From NCBI GenBank assembly GCA_946480565.1, contig CAMLKR010000024.1:1-20368 (forward strand): 20,368 bases of DNA, given 5' to 3'. This stretch comes from an uncultured Arenimonas sp. (GTDB lineage Bacteria; Pseudomonadota; Gammaproteobacteria; Xanthomonadales; Xanthomonadaceae). The notes under the pieces were generated by a model. It did not search any database, had not been told where the DNA came from, and saw only the letters and a list, made by a program, of their open reading frames with translations. The position numbers and the translations under genes are program-made. Positions 7,731-15,221 of this stretch are shown piece by piece. Within the stretch, counting starts at the first letter, position 1, and the number at the start of each line of letters is the position of its first letter.

Positions 7731-9299
7731 TCAGTCGGCGCAGGTCAGGCCTACAGGGGTCAGCAGCTTGTCCAGCACCAGGGTCTGGGTGCCGGTCTCG
7801 CCGGTCAGCACCACGCTCGCGCGTTTGCAGCTGATGAACTGGATGCTGGCCGTGCCCCAGACGCGGCTGGTGATCGCGGCCGGGTCGAAGCCGTTGAAGC
7901 GGCCGCCGCTGACGAAGTACATCGGCACGTCCATCGGCTCGCCGTAGTCGAAGGTGCGCGCGGCGGGGTCGTAGTCGCCGTACAGCCACAGGTGCCGGCC
8001 GCTGTCGTCGTAGCCGTAGAAATACAGCAGGAATCGGCGGTCGTTCACCAGCTCCATGTTGAAGCCCTGGCCGCTGGTGCCGACGTTGTACCAGCTGCCG
8101 GACAGCTCCGGCGGCAGCGGCCCGTCCTCGCTCACCGCGCCGGCGCGCACCTGGAAGGTGTGGGTGGTGACCTGGCCGTTGAGCGTCGCCTCGACCGTCC
8201 ACAGGCCCTGCGGCGCATTCGCGGGCAGCGCGTGGTTCCAGTACCAGTAGGCGCCGTTGTAGTAGGGCGGCGTGTCGCCGGCTTCGGCCATGTCGAAGGT
8301 CCAGCCGGCGAACACCGACTGGTCCGGGCGCAGGATGCGGAACTGCGTGACCATGCCGCGGCCGAGATCGCGGTAGGCCGACACCACCGTCAGCGGGTCG
8401 CCGGGCGCGAAGCTGTCCTTGAAGTTGGGCTGGTCGAAGGTGTTCGGGCAGACCGGGAACACCGGTGGCTCGCTGTGCGTGGACAGGCGGTTGATGCGCG
8501 TGTCGCGGTAGGGCCGCTGGCTGGCCCAGCTGGTCGGGATCGTGTTGCACTGGCCGTTGTTCGGGTCCACCACCGGCGCGTTCACCGCATTGCTGGCGCG
8601 CAGTTCGAAATGCAGGTGCGGGCCGGTCGAGATGCCCGAGCTGCCGACCTTGCCCAGCACCGTACCGGCCGTGACCACGCTGCCGATCGGCAGCGCCGTC
8701 ACCGAGCCTCGCTTGAGGTGCAGGTAGCGGGCGATGCTGCCGTCGGAATGCAGGATGATCACGTAGTTGGCGGTGTCGGGCGCGTCGAAGGAGCAAGAGC
8801 GGTCGCTGTAGCCGTCGCGTTTTTCGATCAGGGTGCCGGGCGCCGCGGCCAGCACGTCCACCGCGCCGCTGTCCATCAGGTGCCAGGGGAAGGGCCAGAT
8901 GAAATAGTCGATGCCGCGGTGGTTGTAGCCGCCGGCGTTGTCGTAGGTGCGGGTGGCGCAGGTGTAGTCGCGCAGCTGGTTCGGGTAGGCCGGGTTGAGG
9001 TCGACGAAGTTGGAGATGCCGCTCCAGGCGGTGCCGATGCCGTCCACCGGGCCCATCGGCCAGGTCATGCCGGTGATGGCCTGGGTGCGCGGCGGCGCCG
9101 GCGCGGGCGCCTTGCCGGCGCGGGCCAGGGTGGCCAGGTTCTCGTTCACACGCTGCACGAGCTGCTTGTCGAATTCGGCCGACACTTGGTCGCTGGCCTG
9201 GTCGGCCGCCATGACGTGGCCGCCGTCCGGCGGCAGGGCGGCGGCGGGCAGCGCCGACAGGACCAGCAGGGCGATCAGGCAGGGTCGGTGCAGGCGCAT
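7731..9299 (-). CDS. Secreted M23-family metallopeptidase with C-terminal SGSWYN-type domain
   Basis: The protein probably cleaves peptidoglycan or other peptides outside the inner membrane. It has 522 residues. A signal peptide (1-21, MRLHRPCLIALLVLSALPAA then AL) leads to the LytM/M23 domain, about 120-240: zinc ligands H127 and D131 (HRGID) and H230 (in GPHLHFEL), with H194 and H228 as catalytic histidines. A middle beta-rich part (about 285-390) follows. The C-terminal module (about 399-522) starts SGSWYNVGTSGQGFNMELV and resembles a domain recurring in secreted gammaproteobacterial proteins, of unknown role. The start at 9299 has GGAA about 7 bases upstream; the same frame stays open to 10250, but that stretch overlaps truC antisense and lacks family sequence. 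Cell-wall targets are inferred. Confidence 0.88.
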   Translation of the reverse strand: MRLHRPCLIALLVLSALPAAALPPDGGHVMAADQASDQVSAEFDKQLVQRVNENLATLARAGKAPAPAPPRTQAITGMTWPMGPVDGIGTAWSGISNFVDLNPAYPNQLRDYTCATRTYDNAGGYNHRGIDYFIWPFPWHLMDSGAVDVLAAAPGTLIEKRDGYSDRSCSFDAPDTANYVIILHSDGSIARYLHLKRGSVTALPIGSVVTAGTVLGKVGSSGISTGPHLHFELRASNAVNAPVVDPNNGQCNTIPTSWASQRPYRDTRINRLSTHSEPPVFPVCPNTFDQPNFKDSFAPGDPLTVVSAYRDLGRGMVTQFRILRPDQSVFAGWTFDMAEAGDTPPYYNGAYWYWNHALPANAPQGLWTVEATLNGQVTTHTFQVRAGAVSEDGPLPPELSGSWYNVGTSGQGFNMELVNDRRFLLYFYGYDDSGRHLWLYGDYDPAARTFDYGEPMDVPMYFVSGGRFNGFDPAAITSRVWGTASIQFISCKRASVVLTGETGTQTLVLDKLLTPVGLTCAD

Positions 9300-9389
9300 G
9301 GCAGGTTCCGGCGGTGGTTGGCCCGTTTCGAGCTTACGCCTGGCCGGGCCGGCCCGCCTGTGCCGGATCTGGCGGCAAGCCGTGCGACC

Positions 9390-10130
9390 ATGGCGCCCCT
9401 TCCGCCGCCGGATCCCGCCGTGTCCCTCGCCCTCGACGTGCTGCATGCCGACGACCAGCTGGCCGTGGTGAACAAACCCGCGGGCCTGATGGTGCACGAC
9501 AGCGCGCTCGCCCGCGGCGAAACCGACTTCGCCGCCGACCGCCTGCGCGAACAGTTCGGCCGCCCGGTGTTCCTGGTGCACCGGCTCGACCGCGCCACCA
9601 GCGGCTGCCTGCTGCTGGCCTTCGACCGCGACAGCGCCTCGGCCCTGGGCAAACGCCTGATGGAGCGCGAGTTCGAGAAGGACTATTTGGCCGTCTGCCG
9701 CGGCTGGCCCGAGCCGGCGCAAGGCCTGATCGACCATCCGCTGGACGGTGGTCCGGGCAAGCCGGTGAAAAAGCCGGCGCAGACCGCCTTCCGCACCCTG
9801 GCCCGGGCCGAGGTGGACTGGCCCAGCGCCCAGCATCCGAGCTCGCGCTACGCGCTGCTGTGCTGCACGCCGCACACCGGCCGCTTCCGGCAGATCCGCC
9901 GCCACCTCAAGCACCTGCACCACCACCTGGTGGGCGATTCGAGCCACGGCGACGGCCGCCACAACCTCGCGTTCCGCAGCCGCGGCGTGCACCGCATGCT
10001 GCTGCACGCGGCGCGGCTGGCGTTCCCGCATCCGCTGGACGGCCGGCGCGTCGAAGTGCGCGCGCCGGGGGATGCCGAATGGGACAAGGCGATGGCGCTG
10101 CTCGGATTCAGCGCGGATGCGGCGCCCTGA
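9390..10130 (+). CDS. truC: TruC-like tRNA pseudouridine synthase (RluA superfamily)
   Basis: In E. coli TruC isomerises U65 of some tRNAs to pseudouridine. This 246-residue protein has the RluA-family catalytic motif HRLDRATSG with the catalytic aspartate, an N-terminal LAVVNKPAGLMVH segment, and the TruC-type C-terminal run: TGRFRQIRRHLKHLHHHLVG then DSSHGDGRHN, followed by HRMLLHAARLAFPHP. The KPAQTAFRTLARAE stretch also fits TruC better than RluA or RluC. No S4 domain is present. The ATG at 9390 is preferred; a GTG at 9420 would remove ten proline-rich residues and is also plausible. It diverges from the M23 peptidase gene across 90 bases. The exact target RNA is inferred from the closest family. 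Confidence 0.85.
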   Translation: MAPLPPPDPAVSLALDVLHADDQLAVVNKPAGLMVHDSALARGETDFAADRLREQFGRPVFLVHRLDRATSGCLLLAFDRDSASALGKRLMEREFEKDYLAVCRGWPEPAQGLIDHPLDGGPGKPVKKPAQTAFRTLARAEVDWPSAQHPSSRYALLCCTPHTGRFRQIRRHLKHLHHHLVGDSSHGDGRHNLAFRSRGVHRMLLHAARLAFPHPLDGRRVEVRAPGDAEWDKAMALLGFSADAAP

Positions 10131-10140
10131 TCCGGGAAGG

Positions 10141-10193
10141 GATGCCCGCGCGCGCCGCGCCGTCGCGACCGCGGCGGGTTTCATCCGGGCATC
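10141..10193 (+). terminator. Nested stem structure after truC, possible terminator
   Basis: An outer 8-bp pair (GATGCCCG 10141-10148 with CGGGCATC 10186-10193) encloses an inner 7-bp pair (CGCCGCG 10153-10159 with CGCGGCG 10170-10176). The inner stem is followed by GGTTTC, only a short T-tract. It lies directly behind truC and could stop or stabilise that transcript. In GC-rich DNA such pairings also arise by chance. Confidence 0.3.
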
Positions 10194-10238
10194 GCCGGGT
10201 TTCGTCGCAGGGCCGCGGAAAACATGACCTCTGGCGGC

Positions 10239-10266
10239 TTGCGGCGTCATCGGGCAGGCCTATAGT
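10239..10266 (+). promoter_or_regulatory. Promoter of the Sel1-repeat gene
   Basis: TTGCGG (10239-10244) and TATAGT (10261-10266) are separated by 16 bases and match sigma-70 consensus well for such GC-rich DNA. The predicted start near 10273 leaves a leader of about 24 nt that contains GGAG (10286-10289), 7 bases before the ATG. Confidence 0.45.
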
Positions 10267-10296
10267 CCGGCTCGCACCCTCCCCCGGAGCCCCACC

Positions 10297-11061
10297 ATGC
10301 GCCAGCTACCCGCCGCCATCCTGTTCGCCCTTTCCTTCGCCGCCGCGCCCGCGTTCGCGCAGCAGGACGCCGCGCCGCCGAAGGAGATCGGCGTCGACGA
10401 CAAGGCCATCATGACTTCGCAGGGTTTCCTCAGCGCGCACCCGGACCTGGGCAACCGCCTGCAGGGCCTGGATTCGCTGGAGAGCAAGAACTACAAGCGC
10501 GCGCTGGACGATTTCCGCCGCGCCGCCCGCTACGGCGACAAGCCCTCGCAGGGCGTCATCGCCGAGATGTACTGGAACGGCCAGGGCGTGGACGTCGACC
10601 GCGCCACCGCCTACGCCTGGATGGACCTGGCCGCCGAACGCGCCTACCCGGTGCTGCTGGCCAAGCGCGAGCAGTTCTGGGCCCAGCTGACGCCGGAAGA
10701 GCGCGAGCGCGCGGTGCCGATCGGCGCGGCGCTGTACGACGAATACGGCGACGCCGTGGCCAAGCCGCGCCTGGAGCGCGTGCTGGTGCGCGAACGCCGG
10801 CGCATGACCGGCAGCCGCACCGGCGCCGTCGGCTTCCTCGAGATCCAGATCCCGACGCCGGGCGGCATGCGCAGCGTCGACGGCTCGCAGTACTACCACG
10901 AGAAGTTCTGGAACCCGGCCCTGTACTGGCGCTGGCAGGACTACGACTGGAAGAAGCCGGGCAAGGGCAGTGTGGACGTGGGCGAGGTGATGACCGACGT
11001 CAACGAACCGGTCGCGGAGGACGGCGCCGAAACCGGCGAGGCGGGCAAGGACCCGCGCTGA
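10297..11061 (+). CDS. Periplasmic Sel1-repeat protein of unknown function
   Basis: This 254-residue protein has a type I signal peptide (1-21, cleavage expected after AFA before QQDAAPP), so it is probably periplasmic. One clear Sel1/TPR-like unit (about 64-115) contains YKRALDDFRRAARYGDKPSQ and a following MYWNGQGVDVDRATAYAWMDLAAE, the typical helix pair with a glycine-bearing turn. The remainder (about 120-254) has no domain I recognise: a charged helical stretch, then a Trp/Tyr-rich segment (YYHEKFWNPALYWRWQDYDW) and an acidic tail. Sel1 repeats usually mediate protein contacts; the partner is unknown. Start supported by GGAG at 7-base spacing and a good promoter. It runs in the same direction as the thymidine kinase gene 68 bases downstream. 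Confidence 0.82.
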   Translation: MRQLPAAILFALSFAAAPAFAQQDAAPPKEIGVDDKAIMTSQGFLSAHPDLGNRLQGLDSLESKNYKRALDDFRRAARYGDKPSQGVIAEMYWNGQGVDVDRATAYAWMDLAAERAYPVLLAKREQFWAQLTPEERERAVPIGAALYDEYGDAVAKPRLERVLVRERRRMTGSRTGAVGFLEIQIPTPGGMRSVDGSQYYHEKFWNPALYWRWQDYDWKKPGKGSVDVGEVMTDVNEPVAEDGAETGEAGKDPR

Positions 11062-11071
11062 GGACGCCGGC

Positions 11072-11100
11072 CGGACAGGGCGGGCCGCGCGCGCGATAAT
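11072..11100 (+). promoter_or_regulatory. Promoter of the thymidine kinase gene
   Basis: CGGACA (11072-11077) and GATAAT (11095-11100) are spaced by 17 bases. The predicted start near 11107 would give a leader of about 23 nt before the TTG start codon. Confidence 0.42.
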
Positions 11101-11129
11101 GGCGGCCCGCCCCACGCCGGATCCCCGTC

Positions 11130-11762
11130 TTGGCCAAGCTCTACTTCTACTACTCGGCGATGAACGCCGGGAAGACCACCACCCTGCTGCAGAGCGCGCA
11201 CAACTACCACGAGCGCGGCATGCGCACGCTCATCCTGACGCCGCGGCTGGACGACCGCTACGGCGAGGGCGTGGTGGCCTCGCGCATCGGCCTGAAGGCC
11301 CGCGGCACCATCTTCGGCCGCGACGACGACCTGTTGGCCGTGGTGCAGGCCGACATCGCCGCGCACGGCCCGCTGCACTGCGTGCTGGTGGACGAGGCGC
11401 AGTTCCTGACCAAGGCCCAGGTGTGGCAGGTCACCGAGATCGTCGACCGGCTGAACGTGCCGGTGCTGGCCTACGGCCTGCGCACCGATTTCCGCGGCGA
11501 ACTGTTCGAGGGCAGCCAGTACCTGCTGGCCTGGGCCGACAACCTGGTCGAGATCAAGACCATCTGCCACACCGGCCGCAAGGCGACGATGGTGGTGCGC
11601 GTTGACGGACACGGCCGCGCGATCACCGATGGTCCGCAGGTGGAGATCGGCGGCAACGACCGCTACGTCTCGGTCAGCCGCGGCGAGTTCAAGAAGGTGA
11701 TGGCGGGCGAGGGCCACATCGACCTGCAGCAGCCGCGCCTGCCGCTCGACCGCGGCGACTGA
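11130..11762 (+). CDS. tdk: Thymidine kinase, class II
   Basis: The enzyme phosphorylates thymidine (and deoxyuridine) with ATP in pyrimidine salvage. The 210-residue protein aligns over its length with E. coli Tdk: [20 protein letters not shown] with the P-loop (9-16), [10 protein letters not shown] with catalytic E89, [20 protein letters not shown], and [11 protein letters not shown]. It starts at TTG 11130, which the match to family N-termini requires; GGAT lies 7 bases upstream. Only one (C146) of the four structural zinc ligands of the E. coli enzyme is kept: the others are T148, S183 and E186. The gene ends 6 bases before the convergent kinase gene. Confidence 0.93.
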   Translation: MAKLYFYYSAMNAGKTTTLLQSAHNYHERGMRTLILTPRLDDRYGEGVVASRIGLKARGTIFGRDDDLLAVVQADIAAHGPLHCVLVDEAQFLTKAQVWQVTEIVDRLNVPVLAYGLRTDFRGELFEGSQYLLAWADNLVEIKTICHTGRKATMVVRVDGHGRAITDGPQVEIGGNDRYVSVSRGEFKKVMAGEGHIDLQQPRLPLDRGD

Positions 11763-11768
11763 GCGGCC

Positions 11769-14579
11769 TCAGCTCCGGCCGCAGCTCGCGGCCAGCACGG
11801 CGATCTCGTCCAGCAGGCGCTGGCGCTCGGGCTGCCGGGCCGCGGCGTCGGTGAGCGCGGCGTCGCGCCGCACGCGGCCGTCGCCGGCGCGTCCGGCGCG
11901 GCATTCCAGGCCGGCCTGCAGCGCGTCCAGGCGCCAGGTCCACTGTTCCTGTTCCGGTCCCCGGCCGCGCAGGGCGGCGCGCAGGCCGTCGATGGCCGCC
12001 TGGGCCGCCGCCGGCTCACCGGCCTGCAGGCTGGCCCGGGCGCGCGCGAAGTTCACCGGCATCAGGCCCGGTCCCGCGGGGTCGGTACCGGCCGACAGCA
12101 GCCGCTGCTCGGCCGCGGCGTGCAGGGCCTGGGCGGCGTCGGGGTTGTCGTGCGCCAGGGCCACGTCGGCCAGCAGCAGTTCGGCGCGCGCGGCCAGGGC
12201 CGGCGAGGCGTCGTCGCCCAGCTGCTGGCATTCGCGCGCCAGGAACTCGGCGCTGTCGGGCTGGCCCAGCGCGATCCGGGTTTCCGCCAGGTCGCAGAGC
12301 ACGCTGGCGTGCATCGCCAGTTCGTTGCTGCGCCGGCGCAGCTGCAGGCTGCGCTGGAAGGCGTCCTGCGCCTGCGCCACGCGGCCCTGTTCCCAGGACA
12401 GCCGGCCCAGCTGCTGCCAGGACGCCGCCACTTCCGGGTGTTCCGGACCGAAACGCGTCAGCAGGCGTTCGTGCGCCTGGCGCAGCAGGCGCTCGGCCTC
12501 CGACAGCTTGCCCGCCTCGACCAGCACCCGGCCCAGCGGCCGCTGCACGCCGGTGCTGGCGGGATGGTTGGGTCCGAAGCGGGTGAGCGCGATCTCCAGC
12601 GCCTGCCGGTAGGAGGCTTCGCTTTCCATCGGGTCGCCGATGCTGCGGTACAGGCCGCCGAGTTCGCGCCAGATCTCGACGCCGAGCGCGTTGCGGTCGC
12701 CGCCGCTCTCGCGCAGCAGGGCCAGGGCGGCGCGGGTGGCGGTGATGGCTTCTTCGTGCCGGCCTTCGTCGGCCAGCAGGCCGGCCAGGTCGGCCTGGCT
12801 TTCGGCCTGCAGCGGCTTGGCCTCGTCCAGGCCGCTGCGCAGGGCCAGGGCCTGGCCGAACAGGTCGCGCGCCACTTCCAGGCCGCCGAGGCTGCGGTGG
12901 CAGCGGCCGAGCTGGGACAGGAACTCGGACACCGCGCGTGGGTCGCGCGGCGCCTGCAGCTGGCTCAGCGGCAGCCAGGGCATCAGGGTGCGCACGCACA
13001 CCTCCGGCTGGCCGAGTGCGCGCAGGCTGCGGCCGCGCAGGGCGGCGGACTCGATGCCCAGCCGCGCCGGCGCTTCGCCGGCCAGGGTCGCCAGCACCTG
13101 CGACTGCCGGTCCAGCAGCTCCAGGGTCTGGCGGTCGTCGCCCAGGCCCTGGCGCAGGCGCGCGACCAGGCCCAGCAGCTCGGCGCGGGTCTGGGGCTGG
13201 CCCAGCAGTTCGGTGTCGGCGCGGCGCACGCCGGCATCGAGCAGGGTGCGCACGTCCAGGCCGCCGTCGCCGGCCTGTTCGGTGTTCTCGAACAGCGCCA
13301 CCACGAAGTCCTGCATCGCCTGCGCGCGCTGCGCCTCGGCGATCGCCTTGCGCGCCTGCCAGGACACGAACACCAGGGCCGACACCAGCAGCCCGCCGAC
13401 CACCGCGCTCATGAACAGCGCCAGCGAATTGCGCTTCACGAACTTCAGCGTGCGGTAGCCCAGGCTCTGCGGGCGCGCCAGCACCGGCTCGCCGTCCAGG
13501 TGCCGGCGCAGGTCCTGGGCCAGGGCCTCGACCGAGACGTAGCGGTCGTCCGGCGCCTTGGCCAGTGCCTTGAGCAGGATGTTGTCGAGGTCGCCGCTCA
13601 GTTCGCGGGCCAGCCGGCGCGGCGCCATCATCCCGGTCTCGCGCGCCTGGCGCAGCGCCGCCTGCGACGGCCGCACCGGGTCGGCCTCCAGGATGGCCTC
13701 TTCCCAGGCGGCGTCTGTGCTGCGCGCCGGATCGTAGGGTTTGCGGCCCACCAGCAGTTCGTACAGCACCACGCCGAGCGAATAGACGTCGGTCATGGTG
13801 GTGATGGCGCCGTGGCGCAGCTGTTCGGGCGCCGCGTAGTGCAGGGTGAAGGCGCGAGTGCCGGTGCCGGTGATCTCGGTGGCGCCGGCGTCGGCCTCGT
13901 CCAGCAGCTTGGCGATGCCGAAGTCGAGCAGGCAGACCTCGCCGGCCGAGGTCACCAGGATGTTGGAAGGCTTGAGGTCGCGGTGCACCACCAGGTTGGC
14001 GTGGGCGTGGCTGACCGCGGCGCAGACCTGCAGGAACAGCCGCAGCCGGTCGGCGGTGGGCAGGCCCAGCTTCTGGGCGTGCTGGGTGATCGGCTCGCCC
14101 TGCACGTAGTCCAGCGCCAGGAAGGGCTGGCCGTCGCTGCTGACGCCGGCGTCGAGCAGGCGGGCGATGTGGGCGTGGCCCAGCCGCGCCAGGATCTGCC
14201 GCTCGCGGGTGAAGCGGGTGCGCAGGCCGGCGTCGCCCAGGCCCGGCCGCAGCAGTTTCAGCGCCACGCGCCGGTGGTAGAGGCCGTCGGCACGCAGCGC
14301 CAGCCAGACCTGGCCCATGCCGCCTTCGCCCAGCGGGCGCTCGAGCTGGTAGGGGCCGATCTGCTGGCCGGCCTGGGGCGCGAACACCGCGGCGTCCACC
14401 ACCGACTGCGACAGGAAATCGGGGCGGTCGTCCTCCAGCGCCATCAGGCGCTCGAGCTCGGCGCCCAGCGTGGGATCGTCGGCGGCGATCTCGGCCAGGC
14501 GGCGCTTGCGCACCGGCGGGTCGAGCTCGAGCAGGTCGTCGAGCAGGGCCGACAGCGTGGACCAGCGTGCGGTGTCCAC
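11769..14579 (-). CDS. Membrane-anchored Ser/Thr protein kinase with C-terminal helical (TPR) repeats
   Basis: This 936-residue protein is a PknB-type (Hanks) kinase. After an N-terminal helical segment (1-75) the kinase domain (about 76-360) has all catalytic marks: GEGGMGQV loop (84-91), K108 in VALKLL, HRDLKPSN (199-206, base D201), DFG (219-221) and APE (250-252), so it should be active. One transmembrane helix (about 386-406, SLALFMSAVVGGLLVSALVFV) is followed by an external part of about 530 residues rich in TPR-like helices (for example ATRAALALLRESGGDRNA and EASYRQALEIALTRFGPNHP). It starts at GTG 14579, 15 bases after the stop of the ECF sigma gene, with no clear Shine-Dalgarno, suggesting coupled expression. 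The sigma factor is the likely substrate. Confidence 0.92.
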   Translation of the reverse strand: MDTARWSTLSALLDDLLELDPPVRKRRLAEIAADDPTLGAELERLMALEDDRPDFLSQSVVDAAVFAPQAGQQIGPYQLERPLGEGGMGQVWLALRADGLYHRRVALKLLRPGLGDAGLRTRFTRERQILARLGHAHIARLLDAGVSSDGQPFLALDYVQGEPITQHAQKLGLPTADRLRLFLQVCAAVSHAHANLVVHRDLKPSNILVTSAGEVCLLDFGIAKLLDEADAGATEITGTGTRAFTLHYAAPEQLRHGAITTMTDVYSLGVVLYELLVGRKPYDPARSTDAAWEEAILEADPVRPSQAALRQARETGMMAPRRLARELSGDLDNILLKALAKAPDDRYVSVEALAQDLRRHLDGEPVLARPQSLGYRTLKFVKRNSLALFMSAVVGGLLVSALVFVSWQARKAIAEAQRAQAMQDFVVALFENTEQAGDGGLDVRTLLDAGVRRADTELLGQPQTRAELLGLVARLRQGLGDDRQTLELLDRQSQVLATLAGEAPARLGIESAALRGRSLRALGQPEVCVRTLMPWLPLSQLQAPRDPRAVSEFLSQLGRCHRSLGGLEVARDLFGQALALRSGLDEAKPLQAESQADLAGLLADEGRHEEAITATRAALALLRESGGDRNALGVEIWRELGGLYRSIGDPMESEASYRQALEIALTRFGPNHPASTGVQRPLGRVLVEAGKLSEAERLLRQAHERLLTRFGPEHPEVAASWQQLGRLSWEQGRVAQAQDAFQRSLQLRRRSNELAMHASVLCDLAETRIALGQPDSAEFLARECQQLGDDASPALAARAELLLADVALAHDNPDAAQALHAAAEQRLLSAGTDPAGPGLMPVNFARARASLQAGEPAAAQAAIDGLRAALRGRGPEQEQWTWRLDALQAGLECRAGRAGDGRVRRDAALTDAAARQPERQRLLDEIAVLAASCGRS

Positions 14580-14594
14580 GCGACGGGGCCGGGA

Positions 14595-15158
14595 TCAGCC
14601 CTGCAGGGCCGCCAGCAGGAACATGCGGGCCTTCTGCCAGTCGCGGCGCACGCTGCGTTCGGAGCGCTTGAGCAGGCCGGCGATCTCGGTTTCCGACAGG
14701 CCGGCGAAATAGCGCATCTCGACCACCTGTGCCAGGCGCGGGTCGAGGTCGTGCAGTTTGTTCAGGGCCACGTCCAGGCCGAGCATGTCCTCGTCCAGGC
14801 GCATGCCGCCGCCGGCGTCCTCGGGCAGGTCGGTGACGCGGTGCAGGTCGCCGCCGCGTTTCACCGCCATGCGCTGGCGGGCGTAGTCGACCACGACGCT
14901 GCGCATGGCGCTGGCGGCGTAGGCGAAGAAGTGGGCGCGGTCCTCGAACTCGGCTTCGGCGCGGCCGGCGAGCTTGAGGTAGGCCTCGTGCACCAGGGCG
15001 GTGGTGTCGAGGGTGTGGCCCTGCTGCTGGCCGCCGAGCTGGCGCCGGGCCATGCCGTGCAGCTCGCGGTAGAGCGTGGCCAGCACCCGGTCGAGCGCGG
15101 ACTTGTCGCCGCCACGGGCGGCGCTCAACCACTGGGTGATCTCGGCAGTCTCGTTCAT
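14595..15158 (-). CDS. ECF sigma factor paired with Ser/Thr kinase (ECF43-like)
   Basis: This 187-residue protein has sigma region 2 (about 20-100, including TTALVHEAYLKLAGR and FFAYAASAMRSVVVDYARQR) and region 4 (about 130-185, LNKLHDLDPRLAQVVEMRYF then AGLSETEIAGLLKRSERSVR helix-turn-helix). It belongs to the ECF set with no anti-sigma neighbour but a Ser/Thr kinase downstream. The usual acidic D-A-E-D of region 2.2 reads D51-T-T-A here; in a Vibrio system of this kind threonine phosphorylation supplies the missing charge and switches the factor on. The ATG at 15158 is preceded by GGGGAG; an upstream ATG at 15242 in the repeat element is in frame but gives no family sequence. A TATAGT box lies about 35 bases upstream. 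Confidence 0.9.
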   Translation of the reverse strand: MNETAEITQWLSAARGGDKSALDRVLATLYRELHGMARRQLGGQQQGHTLDTTALVHEAYLKLAGRAEAEFEDRAHFFAYAASAMRSVVVDYARQRMAVKRGGDLHRVTDLPEDAGGGMRLDEDMLGLDVALNKLHDLDPRLAQVVEMRYFAGLSETEIAGLLKRSERSVRRDWQKARMFLLAALQG

Positions 15159-15192
15159 GGCTCCCCGGGGCCCGTCTGCGCGGGCTGCCCAC

Positions 15193-15198
15193 ACTATA
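15193..15198 (-). promoter_or_regulatory. -10-like box of the sigma factor/kinase operon
   Basis: TATAGT on the minus strand lies 34 bases upstream of the sigma factor ATG. A matching -35 is not clear. The region where one would sit (15215-15223) borders the left end of repeat copy 3, so the element may have altered this promoter. Confidence 0.35.
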
Positions 15199-15221
15199 GC
15201 CAAACCGCGCGACGTCCGGCG

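Noticed and set aside
7702..7947. An 81-codon plus-strand frame starting MHSDPG at repeat copy 2
   Set aside because: The start belongs to the repeat arm, and the rest is antisense to the M23 peptidase, with no family similarity.
7992..9389. Extension of the truC frame upstream to 7992
   Set aside because: That part is antisense to the M23 gene, and TruC homology begins only after about 9420.
9300..10250. Extension of the M23 peptidase frame to 10250
   Set aside because: The ATG at 9299 is followed by a proper signal peptide, and the extension runs antisense through truC.
11777..11793. GGCCGC/GCGGCC hairpin near the TK/kinase junction as a terminator
   Set aside because: It has no T-run, lies inside the kinase coding sequence, and such stems are frequent in GC-rich DNA.
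12016..15192. A 1058-codon minus-strand frame overlapping the kinase and sigma genes
   Set aside because: It is shifted relative to the kinase frame and gives an Arg/Pro/Ala-rich translation with no domain.
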